Positions 1 through 8,533 of a stretch of DNA of 12,066 nucleotides are shown here, in pieces. Origin of the DNA: Firmicutes bacterium UBA3871 (GTDB lineage: Bacteria; Bacillota; Clostridia; Peptostreptococcales; Anaerovoracaceae); contig DGGP01000099.1 of the NCBI GenBank assembly GCA_002392265.1, positions 1-12,066 of the forward strand. The letters are read 5' to 3'. The stretch's first letter is position 1. Each line of letters opens with the position of its first letter. The translations under genes were made by a program, and so were the position numbers. The notes under the pieces were generated by a model, which was not told the DNA's origin, searched no databases, and saw only the letters and a list, made by a program, of their open reading frames with translations.

Positions 1-1167
1 ATAAAGGTTATCGGCGTGGGCGGCGGTGGCTGTAATGCTGTTAACAGAATGATAGAAGCCGGTCTTGAGGGAGTTTCCTTCATGGCTATTAATACAGATA
101 AACAGGCTCTCAACGGCTCAAAGGCCGAGAGTAAACTCCAGATAGGACAGAAGGTAACAAAGGGACTCGGTGCAGGCGCAAATCCGGAAGTAGGTCAGCG
201 CGCAGCCGAGGAAAACATCGAGGATTTAACAAACTTCATGCAGGGCTCCGATATGGTCTTTATCACAGCCGGCATGGGCGGCGGCACAGGTACCGGAGCA
301 GCTCCGGTTATTGCAAAGGCAGCAAAGGACCTCGGCATACTTACCGTAGGCGTAGTAACAAAGCCGTTTACATTCGAGGGCCGCAAGAGAATGAGCCACG
401 CAGAGGTGGGCATCAAGTTCCTCAAAAAATATGTTGATTCACTGGTTGTAGTTCCTAATGACAGACTCCTCCAGATGACAGAAAAAAATACACCGATGCT
501 CGAGGCCTTTACCATGGCCGATGAAGCACTCAGACAGGGTGTTCAGGGCATTTCGGACTTAATTTCCAATCCGGGCATAATTAACGTCGACTTTGCCGAT
601 GTTCAGACAGTAATGCGCGATCGCGGAATCGCACATATGGGTATAGGACGAGGCAAGGGCGAGGATCGTGCGGAGCAGGCATTAAAGACAGCAGTTGAAA
701 GCCCGCTTCTCGAAACAAGCATTGACGGCGCAAAGGCAGTGCTCCTCAATATTGCCGGCGGTTACGATATGGGACTTCAGGAAGCCAGCGCAATCGCAGA
801 CAAGATTCAGGGAGCTATATCCGAAGATGCTATGCTGATATTCGGTACTACTGTTGATGAAACTCTTCAGGATGAAATCGTAGTAACCGTTATCGCTACA
901 GGTTTCGAAGACAGAGTTGGCGGATTTGCTGCTCCTCAGCAGACCAGTCAGGCACCGCAGGCAGGTGATGATTTATTCGGAGGTACTGCATATGCGGAGC
1001 AGAAGGCAAATCCTGAAACCACATCGGGAAGCAGCGATATGCCGGGCTCAACGGACGGTATGGATTTACCGCCGTTCCTGCAAAAGGAATCCACGATCAC
1101 TTTTGAAGCGCCCGCACCTACAGTATCAACCACATTTGATATTCCGAGCTTTCTTCACAAAAAATAA
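1..1167 (+). CDS. ftsZ: Cell division GTPase FtsZ, 5'-truncated
   Basis: FtsZ is the bacterial tubulin homologue that polymerises with GTP into the cytoplasmic Z-ring and recruits the division machinery. The frame is open from base 1, so the true start lies upstream; I estimate only about 10-15 residues are missing. Seen in the 388-codon fragment: the nucleotide-binding [13 protein letters not shown] near the start, the tubulin signature GGGTGTG at fragment residues 93-99, and the T7 synergy loop NVDFADVQ from residue 195, which carries the acidic residues that trigger GTP hydrolysis in the neighbouring subunit. After about residue 310 comes a short, low-complexity, Gln/Pro/Ser-rich linker of roughly 70 residues, ending in DIPSFLHKK, the conserved C-terminal peptide that binds FtsA, SepF and ZapA-type partners. 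Oddly, a similar motif, DLPPFLQKE, lies about 25 residues upstream of it. A hairpin terminator follows the stop codon. Identity is certain. Confidence 0.98.
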   Translation: MKVIGVGGGGCNAVNRMIEAGLEGVSFMAINTDKQALNGSKAESKLQIGQKVTKGLGAGANPEVGQRAAEENIEDLTNFMQGSDMVFITAGMGGGTGTGAAPVIAKAAKDLGILTVGVVTKPFTFEGRKRMSHAEVGIKFLKKYVDSLVVVPNDRLLQMTEKNTPMLEAFTMADEALRQGVQGISDLISNPGIINVDFADVQTVMRDRGIAHMGIGRGKGEDRAEQALKTAVESPLLETSIDGAKAVLLNIAGGYDMGLQEASAIADKIQGAISEDAMLIFGTTVDETLQDEIVVTVIATGFEDRVGGFAAPQQTSQAPQAGDDLFGGTAYAEQKANPETTSGSSDMPGSTDGMDLPPFLQKESTITFEAPAPTVSTTFDIPSFLHKK

Positions 1168-1189
1168 AACTGCAATGCAGCAGTAGATT

Positions 1190-1218
1190 ACAAGCCGGTG
1201 TATACCGGCTTGTTTCTT
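1190..1218 (+). terminator. Rho-independent terminator after ftsZ
   Basis: A perfect 10-bp inverted repeat, ACAAGCCGGT (1190-1199) and ACCGGCTTGT (1204-1213), encloses a 4-base GTAT loop and is followed by TTCTT (1214-1218). It starts 23 bases after the ftsZ stop, as expected for an intrinsic terminator. Only 20 bases separate it from the next start codon, so the downstream genes need either read-through or a promoter lying upstream of the hairpin. Confidence 0.8.
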
Positions 1219-1238
1219 ATACAGGAGTATATTTCATA

Positions 1239-2030
1239 ATGAAAAAGGTCACGTCGCGTGACAACAGAATAGTAAAGCTTTGCAAGCAGCTTTCGCAGCG
1301 CAAGTACAGAGACAGGACGGGCATGTATCTGATTGAAGGCCCGAACCTGGTAAAGGATGCGCTGCTTCTTGGCGTGCCTTTGGAAGCAATAGTGGTGCGG
1401 GAAGGCTACTTCTTCGAGGGTAGGGACTTCGCGCCTTGTGACATGCCAAAGGACGTGGAGACAGTAGAGCTTGCACAGCAGCTTTTTGAGGAGCTTACAG
1501 GCACCGAGCACAGTCAGGGCATAATGGCAGTAGCCTGCCGTGAAAGCTTAAGTGCCGCAGAGTTTTTCCGCAGAGCGGGAGATGATGGAAACATCGTCGT
1601 GCGGGACCGCCTGCAGGACCCGGGAAACATCGGGACGATAATCAGAACTGCCGATGCAGCAGGCTACAGAGGTGTAGTGGCAATTAAGGGCTGCAGCGAC
1701 ATATTTTCACCTAAGGTAGTAAGGGCGGCGGCCGGTTCAGTCTTTAGAGTGCCCGTGCTCATTGCGGAAACACCTGAGCAAGCGGCCGGGCAGCTTAAAA
1801 AGATGGGCAGGAGGCTAATAGCGACCTGCTTTGATACCGACAAGAGGTATTATGATATCGATATGAAGCGTGGCATCGCACTGATAATCGGAAACGAGGG
1901 AAACGGAATCAGCCGGGAGCTTTTGGAGCTTTCCGACGAAAGAGTAAAGATTCCTATGACCGGCAGCATAGACAGCCTGAATGCGGCAGTCGCTGCGGGG
2001 ATTCTGATGTACGAGGCCCAAAGAGCATAA
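1239..2030 (+). CDS. SpoU/TrmH-family rRNA 2'-O-methyltransferase
   Basis: This is a SPOUT-class enzyme that transfers methyl from S-adenosylmethionine to a ribose 2'-OH in RNA, most likely 23S rRNA. The 263-residue length is normal. The N-terminal part (about residues 1-110, VTSRDNRIVKLCKQL then EGPNLVKDAL) is the substrate-binding SpoU_sub_bind region. The catalytic domain shows all three family motifs: DPGNIGTIIRTADAAG from residue 127 (catalytic Asn and Arg), RAAAGSVFR from 162, and IIGNEGNGISRE from 216 with SLNAAVAAG from 246; the last two build the trefoil knot that holds SAM. Its place directly before pheS matches Bacillus subtilis ysgA, reported as RlmP (Gm2553 of the 23S A-loop), so that target is plausible, but an RlmB-like target cannot be excluded. 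AGGAG at 1223-1227 sits 11 bases before ATG, a rather long spacing. Confidence 0.92.
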   Translation: MKKVTSRDNRIVKLCKQLSQRKYRDRTGMYLIEGPNLVKDALLLGVPLEAIVVREGYFFEGRDFAPCDMPKDVETVELAQQLFEELTGTEHSQGIMAVACRESLSAAEFFRRAGDDGNIVVRDRLQDPGNIGTIIRTADAAGYRGVVAIKGCSDIFSPKVVRAAAGSVFRVPVLIAETPEQAAGQLKKMGRRLIATCFDTDKRYYDIDMKRGIALIIGNEGNGISRELLELSDERVKIPMTGSIDSLNAAVAAGILMYEAQRA

Positions 2031-2041
2031 ATTTAGAAAAT

Positions 2042-2045
2042 GGAG
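2042..2045 (+). promoter_or_regulatory. Ribosome binding site that sets the pheS start
   Basis: GGAG lies 6 bases before the ATG at 2052. The in-frame ATG at 2040 overlaps this site and has no ribosome binding site of its own, so 2052 is the better start. Confidence 0.75.
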
Positions 2046-2051
2046 ATTATT

Positions 2052-3074
2052 ATGAACGCTGAATTAGAAAAAATATTAAAAGAGGCAAAGGAGTCACTCG
2101 CTGCAGCGACCACTCCCGAAGACACCGAAAACATCAGAGTAAACATGCTCGGTAAAAACGGCAAGCTTACTATGATTTTAAGATCGATGGGCAGCCTTTC
2201 AAAAGAAGAAAAGAAGGAGCTCGGAGCTGCGGCAAATGCTGCAAAGAGAGAGCTCGAGGAGCTTTTAAACGAAAAGGTTGCAGCTGTAAAGGCTGCTGCG
2301 CAAAACGCAAAGCTTGCGATGGAAAAGCTCGATGTGACAGAGCCGGGCACACCTGTTGAATTTGGTGCGGAGCATCCTCTCACAGTAACCACAAACGAGC
2401 TTGTAAAGGTATTCAATCAGATGGGATTTACCGTAGTTGAAGGACCGGAGGTTGAGACCGTATGGTACAACTTTGATGCATTAAATGCTCCTGTAAACCA
2501 CCCTTCGCGCGATATGACCGATACATTCTATTTCTCGGAAAATCAGCTGCTGCGCACACACACTTCACCTGACGAGGTGCGTACAATGCAGACTATGAAG
2601 CCGCCTTTCAAGGTAGTAATTCCGGGCAGATGCTTCAGATATGACACACCTGACGCTACACATTCGCCTATGTTCCATCAGATGGAGGGACTGGTTATCG
2701 GCGAGGGCATCAATATGGCAGACCTCAAGGGCGCTCTTGACAGATTTGCAAAGCTGATGTTCGGAGAGCACGTAAAGACCAGACTTCGTCCTTCGCACTT
2801 CCCGTTCACGGAACCGAGTGCGGAAATGGACGTGTCCTGCTTTAAGTGCGGTGGAAAGGGCTGCAATGTCTGCAAGGGCACAGGCTGGATTGAAATACTC
2901 GGGTGCGGCATGACTCATCCGCATGTAATAAAGGCAGCGGGTCTTGACCCTGAAAAGTACACAGGCTGGGCATTTGGTATGGGTATTGAAAGAGTAGCCA
3001 TGCTCAAATACGGCGTGGACGATATCAGACTATTCTATGAGAATGATATGCGTTTCATTTCACAGTTCAAGTAA
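2052..3074 (+). CDS. pheS: Phenylalanine-tRNA ligase alpha subunit
   Basis: Catalytic subunit of the cytoplasmic (alpha-beta)2 PheRS, which charges tRNA-Phe with phenylalanine using ATP. From the ATG at 2052 the product has 340 residues, the usual length. The N-terminal 90 or so residues are a charged, Ala-rich helical arm that contacts tRNA. The class II core then begins (FGAEHPL). It contains motif 2, FRYDTPDATHSPMFHQMEG, and near the end motif 3, FGMGIERVAMLKYGV, whose Arg holds ATP. FTEPSAEMDV is part of the active-site sheet. Residues 263-274 (CFKCGGKGCNVC) form a zinc-knuckle-like loop that, from memory, is common in Bacillota PheS but absent from the E. coli type. The gene lies 21 bases after the methyltransferase gene and 18 before pheT, so the two subunits are surely co-transcribed. 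No T-box leader fits upstream. Confidence 0.97.
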   Translation: MNAELEKILKEAKESLAAATTPEDTENIRVNMLGKNGKLTMILRSMGSLSKEEKKELGAAANAAKRELEELLNEKVAAVKAAAQNAKLAMEKLDVTEPGTPVEFGAEHPLTVTTNELVKVFNQMGFTVVEGPEVETVWYNFDALNAPVNHPSRDMTDTFYFSENQLLRTHTSPDEVRTMQTMKPPFKVVIPGRCFRYDTPDATHSPMFHQMEGLVIGEGINMADLKGALDRFAKLMFGEHVKTRLRPSHFPFTEPSAEMDVSCFKCGGKGCNVCKGTGWIEILGCGMTHPHVIKAAGLDPEKYTGWAFGMGIERVAMLKYGVDDIRLFYENDMRFISQFK

Positions 3075-3092
3075 GTTCAGGAGGGAAAAGAC

Positions 3093-5531
3093 ATGTTAAC
3101 ACCTATAAAATGGTTAAAAGATTACGTTGATATAAATATGAATGCCGAGGATTTGGGGAACCTGATGACTACGGCAGGACTCGAATACGAGGATCAAAAG
3201 AAATACGGCGAATTAATAGAAAACGTCGTTGTCGGAAAGATAGAAAAGATTGAAAAGCACCCTTCCGCAGACAAGCTGGTTGTCTGTCAAATCAATGTGG
3301 GTGGGCCTGAAAACCTTCAGATTGTAACAGGTGCGACAAACATTTACGAGGGAGCAATAGTACCGGTGGCTCTCGACAATTCACGCGTTCCGGGACCGCT
3401 GCACGGTCACGAAAAGGAAGAAGGCGGCAGCGTCATCAAAAAGGGCGCTCTTCGCGGTGTTGAATCCAACGGAATGCTCTGCGGACCGCAGGAGCTCGGC
3501 TGGGCCGACAAGGTAGCACCTTATATTTCAAAGGACGGAATCTGGCTTTTGCCTGAAGGCGAGGACAGACTCGGCGAAAGCATAGTCAGCGTATTCGACC
3601 TCGATCAGGCGGTTGTGGACTTTGGCGTTACTCCAAACCGCCCGGACTGGCTTTCAATGCTTGGCATCGCACGTGAGGTAAAGGCCTTCACGGGCAAGCC
3701 GTTTAATCTCAAAAAGCCGGAGGTAAAGGCAGAGGGCAGCGGAAAGGCGGAGGACTATATCTCCGTTGAAATCAGAAATCCTGCCTGCCGCAGATATACG
3801 GCGAGAATTATCACGGATGTAAAGATTGAGCAGTCACCTTGGTGGCTCCAGCACAGGCTGATGCTCGCAGGCATGAGACCTATCAACAACATCGTAGATA
3901 TCACAAACTTTGTAATGCTCGAGTATGGTCAGCCTATGCATGCTTTCGATATCAGCACCGTAGAGGACGGAAAGATTATCGTTGACACTGCAAAGGATGG
4001 AGACACATTCGTAACTCTCGACGGAAAAGAAAGAAAGATATACAGCGATACGCTGATGATTAATGACGGCAAAAAGCCTATCGGTATCGCAGGTACCATG
4101 GGCGGCCTCAATTCGGAAATCGAGGAAACCACTAAAACCGTTATTCTTGAATCCGCAAACTTCGATTCGAGCAGCATATACCACACAAGCAAAAAGCTGA
4201 ACATCCGTACGGAAGCTCAGAACAGATACACCCGCGGCGTATCACCTGCAATCTGCGCAGAAGCTGCTGACAGATTCTGCCAGCTCGTTGAGATGGTGGG
4301 AGCAGGCAAGGTCGTTCCCGGCATGGTAGATATCTATCCGGACCCTGAGGTTCTGCCGACAACAAAGGTTCGCGTATCCCGTATGAACCTGGTATGCGGA
4401 ACCAATCTCGACCGCGATACGATGAAGGGATATCTTGAAAAGCTCGACATGAAGGTGGAATACACGGACAGCGCAGATGTGATGCTGGTAACTCCACCGC
4501 CTACCAGAAGGGACATGCTCGAAGAGGTTGACTATACCGAAGAGATTGCGAGAATGTACGGCTACGACAAGATCGAGTATTCAATTCCAAAGGATAATAT
4601 TACTGTAAGCGTTTCAAAGAGCTGGGCTCTTCGCGCGCAGGCACGCCGCCTGATGACGGGCATGGGCGCTTGCGAGATTCAGACCTACTCCTTCGTAAGT
4701 CCAAAGGGCGTTGAAAAGATGGGACTGTCCGAGGACAGCTGGGAAAGAAACTTCCTAAAGCTCTTAAATCCTCTCGGTGAAGAGACCTCCGTTATGAGAA
4801 CTATCCTGACTCCTAACATGCTCGAGGTTCTGGCGCGCAACTTAAATCGCGGTAATTTGCAGGCAAAGGCATTCGAAATCGGTAACACATTCATGCCAAA
4901 TCTGATCGATCCAAACGATATGCCAAACGAGGAGCTTTCGATGTGCATCGGAATCTACGGCGGAGACGCAGACTTCTTCAGACTCAAGGGCATGGTCGAA
5001 GCATTCCTGGACGGAATGGGTATAAAGGACTATAAATTCACTGCAGAGTCCGAGTATGAGCCTTATCATCCGGGCCGCTGCGCACGCATTTCAATCGGCG
5101 AGGAAGAGCTCGGCATCATGGGCGAAATCCATCCAAGCGTTGCAAAGAACTTTGAAATCGAGGAAAAGGTATATATCTGTGAGCTGATGTTTGAAAAGTT
5201 CCTGAAGCTTTCGGAAAACGAAAAGCATTACAGCCCGCTGCCGAAATTCCCTTCGACAGAGCGTGACATCGCACTCGTTGTTGATGAGGATATTTTGGTC
5301 GGAGATCTCGAGGAAGCAATCAAATCATGCGGTGGCGAAATCCTTGAGAGCGTAAAGATGTTCGACATTTATCGCGGACCTCAGGTTGGATTCGGAAAGA
5401 AATCGATAGCGTTTAATCTCGTTTACAGAGCTCCTGAAAAGACGCTCACCGATGATGATGTGGCAAAGGTTCACGATGTAGTGCTCGAAGCACTCAGAAA
5501 TGATTATAAAGCAACCCTTCGCGAGATGTAA
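3093..5531 (+). CDS. pheT: Phenylalanine-tRNA ligase beta subunit
   Basis: Partner of PheS in the (alpha-beta)2 synthetase; this subunit carries tRNA binding and the editing site that hydrolyses Tyr-tRNA-Phe. The 812 residues are full length for the family. In order: an N-terminal helical piece (MLTPIKWLKDYVD); an EMAP-II-like tRNA-binding OB fold at about 45-150, with HPSADKLVVCQINVG; the B3/4 editing domain at about 215-390, including NNIVDITNFVMLEYGQPMHA; the B5 domain at about 400-480; the catalytic-like core that lacks class II catalytic motifs; and the C-terminal FDX-ACB anticodon-binding domain at about 713-812 (YSPLPKFPSTERDIALVVD). AGGAGGG at 3079-3085 is 7 bases before ATG, a very strong ribosome binding site. 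No disruption is visible. Confidence 0.97.
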   Translation: MLTPIKWLKDYVDINMNAEDLGNLMTTAGLEYEDQKKYGELIENVVVGKIEKIEKHPSADKLVVCQINVGGPENLQIVTGATNIYEGAIVPVALDNSRVPGPLHGHEKEEGGSVIKKGALRGVESNGMLCGPQELGWADKVAPYISKDGIWLLPEGEDRLGESIVSVFDLDQAVVDFGVTPNRPDWLSMLGIAREVKAFTGKPFNLKKPEVKAEGSGKAEDYISVEIRNPACRRYTARIITDVKIEQSPWWLQHRLMLAGMRPINNIVDITNFVMLEYGQPMHAFDISTVEDGKIIVDTAKDGDTFVTLDGKERKIYSDTLMINDGKKPIGIAGTMGGLNSEIEETTKTVILESANFDSSSIYHTSKKLNIRTEAQNRYTRGVSPAICAEAADRFCQLVEMVGAGKVVPGMVDIYPDPEVLPTTKVRVSRMNLVCGTNLDRDTMKGYLEKLDMKVEYTDSADVMLVTPPPTRRDMLEEVDYTEEIARMYGYDKIEYSIPKDNITVSVSKSWALRAQARRLMTGMGACEIQTYSFVSPKGVEKMGLSEDSWERNFLKLLNPLGEETSVMRTILTPNMLEVLARNLNRGNLQAKAFEIGNTFMPNLIDPNDMPNEELSMCIGIYGGDADFFRLKGMVEAFLDGMGIKDYKFTAESEYEPYHPGRCARISIGEEELGIMGEIHPSVAKNFEIEEKVYICELMFEKFLKLSENEKHYSPLPKFPSTERDIALVVDEDILVGDLEEAIKSCGGEILESVKMFDIYRGPQVGFGKKSIAFNLVYRAPEKTLTDDDVAKVHDVVLEALRNDYKATLREM

Positions 5532-5537
5532 AAAAGT

Positions 5538-5544
5538 AAAGGAG
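5538..5544 (+). promoter_or_regulatory. Ribosome binding site that sets the zapA start
   Basis: AAAGGAG ends 5 bases before the ATG at 5550. The GTG at 5544, in the same frame, overlaps this site, so initiation there is unlikely. Confidence 0.75.
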
Positions 5545-5549
5545 TGACC

Positions 5550-6101
5550 ATGGAAAACAAAGTTAGCGTAAAGATATACGGCCAGGAATATACCATTTCC
5601 GGAGAAGAAAGCCGCGAGCATATCATGAAGGTGGCTGACTACGTTGACGGCAAGATGCTTGAAATCAGCAAGCTCGCCCCGGGCACACCACCGCAGGTGG
5701 TGGCAATGCTTGCTGCGGTAAACATTGCTGATGAATTTTTCACTGCAAAGCAGGAAAAGGAAGACCTGGAGAAAGCTAACGAGCAGCTCAAAAAAGATAC
5801 TGAGCACTACGTTAATCTTTGGGATGAAGCCAAGCGCAATTTCATGGCTTACAAAGAAGAAACGAGCTCTGTGAACAGACAAAAAGAGGAGCTGATGAGA
5901 TCCTTGAGTGAAGCGGAGGCAGAGCTTGAAAAGCTTCGCGAGGAGGTCAGGGAAACCAGAGAAAAGGCATCAGTATCGGAAAGCACACAAATCAGTGAGC
6001 TGGAGAAAAAATGCAAAGAGCTCGAGGACAGTTTCTTTGATGTCCAGATGGAAAACATTACATTAAAGAGCGAGGTAGAACACTATAAAAACATGCTATA
6101 G
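5550..6101 (+). CDS. zapA: Cell division protein ZapA with long coiled-coil tail
   Basis: ZapA is a small cytoplasmic protein that binds FtsZ and bundles or stabilises its filaments in the Z-ring. Residues 1 to about 95 match the ZapA head: KVSVKIYGQEYTISG, then a helix with HIMKVADYVDGKM, then VAMLAAVNIADEFF, which leads into the dimer coiled coil. The remaining 85 or so residues, to position 183, are highly charged and heptad-like (Glu/Lys/Leu-rich, for example EAELEKLREEVRETREK), so this tail should be a long coiled coil. Classic ZapA is only about 85-110 residues; longer forms are known to me from clostridia. It sits 18 bases after pheT and 24 before mutS2, as in the Bacillus pheT-zapA-mutS2 neighbourhood, and close to ftsZ itself. 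The start was chosen from the ribosome binding site. Confidence 0.88.
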   Translation: MENKVSVKIYGQEYTISGEESREHIMKVADYVDGKMLEISKLAPGTPPQVVAMLAAVNIADEFFTAKQEKEDLEKANEQLKKDTEHYVNLWDEAKRNFMAYKEETSSVNRQKEELMRSLSEAEAELEKLREEVRETREKASVSESTQISELEKKCKELEDSFFDVQMENITLKSEVEHYKNML

Positions 6102-6125
6102 TCGGAAGGCACCCGGGGGAAGGAT

Positions 6126-8519
6126 ATGAATGAAAAGACATTTAAAGTTCTTGAATACGAAAAAATAATAAAAATGCTTTCGGATCAGGCAGCTTCCGAA
6201 ATGACCAGGCAGGAACTTTTAAAGCTTCGCCCGAGCACCGACATCAGAGAAATCAGAGATTTACAGGCGGAGACCGGCGAAGCGCTCACTGTGATTGTTC
6301 ACAAGGGCGCTTTGCCTCTCGGCAGCTTTTATGACATCGCAGGGAGCCTTAATCTGGCGCGCAAGGGGGGCTGCCTTTCAATGAAGCAGCTGCTGGAAAT
6401 ACTCTACAATGTGCGCGTTACCAGGGAGGTAGTAAATTATCTGAAGTCCGATTTACCAAAGCTGCCGATAATAGACGGAATCACCGAGGTTTTGGTTTTA
6501 CAGAAATACCTCGAGGAAAATATAGACAGATGCATCCTCTCGGAGGATGAGATGGCGGACAATGCGAGCCCCGAGCTGAAATCCATCAGAAGAAAAAAGG
6601 TTCAGCAGGGCGAAGCCATTACCGCGAGACTGAATAACATTATCAATTCATCCGCAAACAGGACATATCTGCAGGATGCCATAGTAACCATGCGCGACGG
6701 CAGATACTGCATACCGGTAAAGCAGGAGCACAGAGCCCAGTTTCCGGGTATGATTCACGACCGTTCACAGACCGGTGCCACCCTGTTTATTGAGCCGCAG
6801 GCAATAGTAAACTTAAATAATGAGCTTCGCGAGCTGGAGCTGGCCGAAAAGGCTGAAATCCAGAGAATACTCGAGGATTTGACCGTCAGTGTTGCGGAGC
6901 ATTTTCACGAGCTACTGAATAATCAGCAGCTTCTTTGCAAGCTGGATTATATGTTTGCAAAGGGAAAGCTCAGTGCGGCGATGCATGCGGAGCAGCCACA
7001 GCTGTCCGAGGACAGCGGTCTGGTACTGAAAGAGGCCAGACATCCGCTTTTGGACAGTAAAAAGGCGGTACCTATTACAGTAACGCTGGGCCGCATTTCG
7101 GATGCGGAGGAATATCACACGCTGGTGATAACCGGGCCGAATACGGGCGGTAAAACAGTAACGCTGAAAACAGTCGGGCTTCTCGCAATGATGTTCCAGT
7201 CGGGACTTCATATACCGGCTTCGGGAATGTCGAGAATGCCCGTTTACGAAAGAATATATGCTGATATCGGCGATGAGCAGAGTATAGAGCAAAACCTTTC
7301 GACATTTTCTTCGCATATGAAAAATATCGTTGAAATTGTCAGGGAAGCAGATCCAAACACTCTGGTTCTGGTCGATGAGCTTGGAGCGGGTACCGACCCG
7401 ACAGAGGGTGCGGCACTTGCGATATCCGTGCTTGAACATGTGCGCAGGCGCGGCGCCTTTACGGTTGCGACGACGCACTACAACGAGCTGAAGAAATATG
7501 CAATATCCACGCAGGATGTAGAAAATGCCTGCATGGAGTTTGATGTGGAGACGTTGTCGCCGACTTACAGGCTGCTTGTGGGTGTGCCGGGCAGGTCGAA
7601 TGCGTTTGAAATCAGCAGAAAGCTGGGGCTTGACGGAGAGGTCATAGATGACGCAAGGGCACTTCTTGAGAGCGGAGACATCGAGTTTGAAGAGGTCATA
7701 ACCTCGCTCGAGGCAGACCGTCGTGCGGCTGAGGCTGAACGTGAGGATGCGGCTGCTCTCGGTGCGGAAATCAGAAGGCAGAAAGAAGAAATAGACAAGC
7801 TAAAGGCAAAGATTGAAGGCGAAAAGGACAAAATCCTGGCGCAGGCACGCGAAGAAGCGCGCAGCATAATAAAGGATGCCCAGGAAACGTCAAAGGAAGT
7901 TCAGCAGGAGCTCAAAGAGCTCGCAAAGATGGATTCGCTCGGCGAGCGTACCCGGCGCTATGATGAAAACAAACGCAGGCTGAATCAGGCGGAAAAGAAA
8001 TACCGCGAAAAGATTGTGGTCAGCGAGGAGTTTGAATCGGCAAAGCCTGAGGATATTAAAATCGGGTCACAGGTAAAGGTGATGTCAATCGGCCAAAACG
8101 GTGAAGTAATCAGCCTTCCGGACGCATCAGAAAGTGTGCAGGTTCAGGTCGGCGTGATGAAGATGACCGTAAAGGTGAGCGACCTGATGCTGCTGAATGT
8201 GAAAAGAAAGAAGGTTAAAGAGGAATTCCGGGGGACAAAATATGGTACAATGTATCGTACGAAGTCTCAGCAGATTTCTCTTTCGATAAATATTGTCGGC
8301 AAGAACCTCGACGATGCCATGATGGAGGTCGACAAATATCTTGACGATGCCATGATAGCAAATCTCGAAAACGTGACGATAATTCACGGCCGTGGCGAAG
8401 GAATTCTTCGAAACGGAGTGCAGAATCTGTGCAAAAAGCACAAGGCGGTTGCATCTTACCGCAAAGGCAAATACAATGAAGGTGGCGATGGTGTAACCAT
8501 TGTGACTCTAAAGAAATAA
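6126..8519 (+). CDS. mutS2: MutS2 ATPase with C-terminal Smr domain
   Basis: MutS2 is a MutS-related ABC-type ATPase without the mismatch-recognition domain. Described roles are suppression of homologous recombination and, in B. subtilis, detection and splitting of collided ribosomes (RqcU). The 797 residues are full length. Residues 1 to about 310 are the helical core and clamp. The ATPase follows, with Walker A GPNTGGKT at 337-344, Walker B LVLVDELGAGTDPTEG (Asp417, Glu418), and the TTHYNELK switch. About 515-630 is a charged coiled coil. The C-terminal Smr domain, about 715-797, contains HGRGEGILR with His754, but its LDLRG-type motif reads INIVG at 721-725. GGGGGA at 6115-6120 serves as the ribosome binding site. 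In B. subtilis cvpA and polX lie between zapA and mutS2; here they are absent. Confidence 0.95.
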   Translation: MNEKTFKVLEYEKIIKMLSDQAASEMTRQELLKLRPSTDIREIRDLQAETGEALTVIVHKGALPLGSFYDIAGSLNLARKGGCLSMKQLLEILYNVRVTREVVNYLKSDLPKLPIIDGITEVLVLQKYLEENIDRCILSEDEMADNASPELKSIRRKKVQQGEAITARLNNIINSSANRTYLQDAIVTMRDGRYCIPVKQEHRAQFPGMIHDRSQTGATLFIEPQAIVNLNNELRELELAEKAEIQRILEDLTVSVAEHFHELLNNQQLLCKLDYMFAKGKLSAAMHAEQPQLSEDSGLVLKEARHPLLDSKKAVPITVTLGRISDAEEYHTLVITGPNTGGKTVTLKTVGLLAMMFQSGLHIPASGMSRMPVYERIYADIGDEQSIEQNLSTFSSHMKNIVEIVREADPNTLVLVDELGAGTDPTEGAALAISVLEHVRRRGAFTVATTHYNELKKYAISTQDVENACMEFDVETLSPTYRLLVGVPGRSNAFEISRKLGLDGEVIDDARALLESGDIEFEEVITSLEADRRAAEAEREDAAALGAEIRRQKEEIDKLKAKIEGEKDKILAQAREEARSIIKDAQETSKEVQQELKELAKMDSLGERTRRYDENKRRLNQAEKKYREKIVVSEEFESAKPEDIKIGSQVKVMSIGQNGEVISLPDASESVQVQVGVMKMTVKVSDLMLLNVKRKKVKEEFRGTKYGTMYRTKSQQISLSINIVGKNLDDAMMEVDKYLDDAMIANLENVTIIHGRGEGILRNGVQNLCKKHKAVASYRKGKYNEGGDGVTIVTLKK
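8310..8356 (+). repeat. 14-bp direct repeat inside the mutS2 Smr region
   Basis: GACGATGCCATGAT occurs at 8310-8323 and again at 8343-8356, in the same reading frame, 33 bases (11 codons) apart. Each copy encodes part of LDDAM, on one predicted helix of the Smr domain. It probably reflects a recurring amino-acid pattern and shared codon choice. Confidence 0.7.
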
Positions 8520-8533
8520 CTCGGAGGAAAGAA

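Noticed and set aside
1210..1240. TTGTTT and CATAAT spaced 19 bases before the methyltransferase gene
   Set aside because: The -10 would overlap the start codon, so transcription would start inside the gene. The first part also belongs to the terminator stem.
2031..2051. Possible T-box or other leader controlling pheST
   Set aside because: Only 21 bases separate the methyltransferase stop from the pheS start, too short for any such leader, and none is visible before the methyltransferase gene.
2838..2876. CFKCGGKGCNVC in PheS as a domain fusion or DnaJ-like insertion
   Set aside because: I recall this zinc-knuckle-like loop from many Bacillota PheS proteins; the flanking class II sequence is uninterrupted, so it is a normal family variant.
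5325..5882. A 185-codon - strand frame spanning the pheT end and zapA start
   Set aside because: It lies antisense to the FDX-ACB domain of PheT and the ZapA head, and shows no family motif.
8243..8251. Extended -10-like TGGTACAAT inside mutS2, a possible promoter for DUF523 and argS
   Set aside because: No acceptable -35 hexamer is found about 17 bases upstream, and it lies in an intact coding region.
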